This document shows positions 63,177 through 64,000 of a DNA stretch of 64,000 nt, in pieces. The notes under the pieces were generated by a model that saw only the letters and a list, made by a program, of their open reading frames with translations, had not been told where the DNA came from and did not search any database. Source of the stretch: Clostridium cavendishii DSM 21758 (lineage in GTDB: Bacteria > Bacillota > Clostridia > Clostridiales > Clostridiaceae); assembly GCF_900141845.1 (NCBI RefSeq), contig NZ_FQZB01000014.1, positions 62,001 through 126,000 on the forward strand, in the 5' to 3' direction. Position 1 is the stretch's first letter. Each line of letters begins with the position of its first letter. Both the position numbers and the translations under genes were made by a program.

Positions 63177-64000
63177 TTATAATATTTCTGTTAATAATAC
63201 ATTATTATTATTTTTTTTGAAATTTAAAATAATATACATAAATATAAATGGAAAAAACAATACTATAGAACTTTGTGCTTCTATCATTATTATAAGAAAC
63301 ATTAATCCAATTAAAGAAATAAGCATAATACTTAAACTTTTATTTAAAAATTCTTTGAATAAATTTACAAAAAGTATTATTATTGGTATAAACCCAATTA
63401 TTCCAAATTGCATCATAAAGCCAATAATAGTATTATGTACTGTATAATCAACCATAATACGACTACTGATAGCATCTATTGTCCATATCATTCCAGTACC
63501 CCAAAAAGGACTAGTTTTAAATGTCTCCCACCCATAATTCCAATCTAAAAGTCTTTTTTGATTACTTCCATCATTATAACTTTCCATAAAAAACCTTTGA
63601 ATTAATTCTTCAGGAATTAATTCATATATAATAAAAATTATTATTCCTATTATAATTATTTTTATTATAAATTTCTTATTATCTTTACAAAGAAGCATAA
63701 TTATTCCTAAAAATAACGCAACAACTCCAGCTCTTGAACCTGTTAATAATATTGCAAGAGATATTATAGCTGCAATTATATAATATAATAATTGTTTTGT
63801 TTTTTTCTTAGAAATAATACCCTTGTTAAAAGCTAATAAAGAAGGTAAAAACATGTATGCAGCTAAAAAATTACTATCATAAAAATTTATTTCTGAATAA
63901 AAAACAGAATATCTAGTAACACCTGGGTATGGAGCTTGCATTTGTTTTAACAAAATTATTGCAAATATCAAACCTGAAAAAATATATGATATATTAATAA
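63177..64000 (-). CDS. Third O-antigen polymerase/ligase-like membrane protein, partial
   Basis: The visible 274 residues are the C-terminal part of a Wzy_C/O-antigen ligase family protein. The frame stays open to the right edge (INISYIFSGLIFAIILLKQ), so the start is outside the window; the TTG at 63971 is internal. RYSVFYSEINFYDSNFLAAY, LLTGSRAGVVALFLG, WGTGMIWTIDAISS and DYTVHNTIIGFMMQFGIIGF are family motifs. It lies 41 nt before the third flippase. Confidence 0.87.
   Translation of the reverse strand, partial: INISYIFSGLIFAIILLKQMQAPYPGVTRYSVFYSEINFYDSNFLAAYMFLPSLLAFNKGIISKKKTKQLLYYIIAAIISLAILLTGSRAGVVALFLGIIMLLCKDNKKFIIKIIIIGIIIFIIYELIPEELIQRFFMESYNDGSNQKRLLDWNYGWETFKTSPFWGTGMIWTIDAISSRIMVDYTVHNTIIGFMMQFGIIGFIPIIILFVNLFKEFLNKSLSIMLISLIGLMFLIIMIEAQSSIVLFFPFIFMYIILNFKKNNNNVLLTEIL

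Noticed and set aside
63177..63971. Complete short polymerase starting at TTG 63971
   Set aside because: The frame continues open with membrane-like sequence to the window edge, so the gene is cut by the window and the TTG is internal.

Overview
The window is a very AT-rich, densely coding stretch with strong AGGAGG-type ribosome sites and secreted cohesin, dockerin and triple-tyrosine proteins. It most resembles a Clostridium sensu stricto chromosome; the species cannot be fixed from the sequence alone. Almost the whole window is one large cell-surface glycan locus, read right to left on the minus strand. Only two genes are on the plus strand: the cohesin scaffold (5540-7729) and a GNAT acetyltransferase (32314-32823). 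No rRNA, tRNA, CRISPR array or intact insertion sequence was seen.

Layout from left to right. 149-2290: an LCP-family ligase and galU. 2447-7729: two secreted peptidoglycan hydrolases, each with an N-terminal dockerin, beside a divergently transcribed secreted cohesin protein; this looks like a small wall-hydrolase complex. 7840-25567: a capsule-type operon with ugd, PssD/PssE-like glycosyltransferase pair, an initiating sugar-phosphate transferase, acyltransferases, a hexosaminuronate-forming dehydrogenase, a Wzy-like polymerase, glycosyltransferases, a heparinase-like lyase, a CapK-like ligase, a deacetylase-like protein and a flippase. 26271-31912: galE, fcl, gmd, manC and a second initiating transferase, giving UDP-Gal and GDP-L-fucose. 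32314-41102: a legionaminic acid type (nonulosonate) pathway, legC, legB, legI, legG, legF and ptmE, with two extra genes inside it. 41174-47959: a second flippase/polymerase set with a sialyltransferase-like gene. 48173-50367: TagA-like transferase and a sugar aminotransferase. 50533-52795: a separate regulatory module (sigma-like factor, ImmA/IrrE protease, small unknown protein, XRE regulator). 53017-56502: rmlABCD for dTDP-L-rhamnose. 56835-64000: a second LCP ligase, tagD, asnB, a CDP-glycerol-type glycerophosphotransferase, a third flippase and a third polymerase cut by the window edge.

The genes appear to supply and assemble several surface polymers: six or more activated sugars, two initiating transferases, three flippases, three polymerases and two LCP enzymes that could attach products to the wall. 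The less expected signals are the cohesin-dockerin hydrolase set; at least two, probably four, genes whose reading frames appear to start at ATT; an identical 18-bp element 55-58 nt upstream of both the sigma-like gene and the second LCP gene; and tandem intrinsic terminators just upstream of rmlA. Several start codons were moved from the longest possible frame to the start best placed behind a Shine-Dalgarno (SD) sequence.
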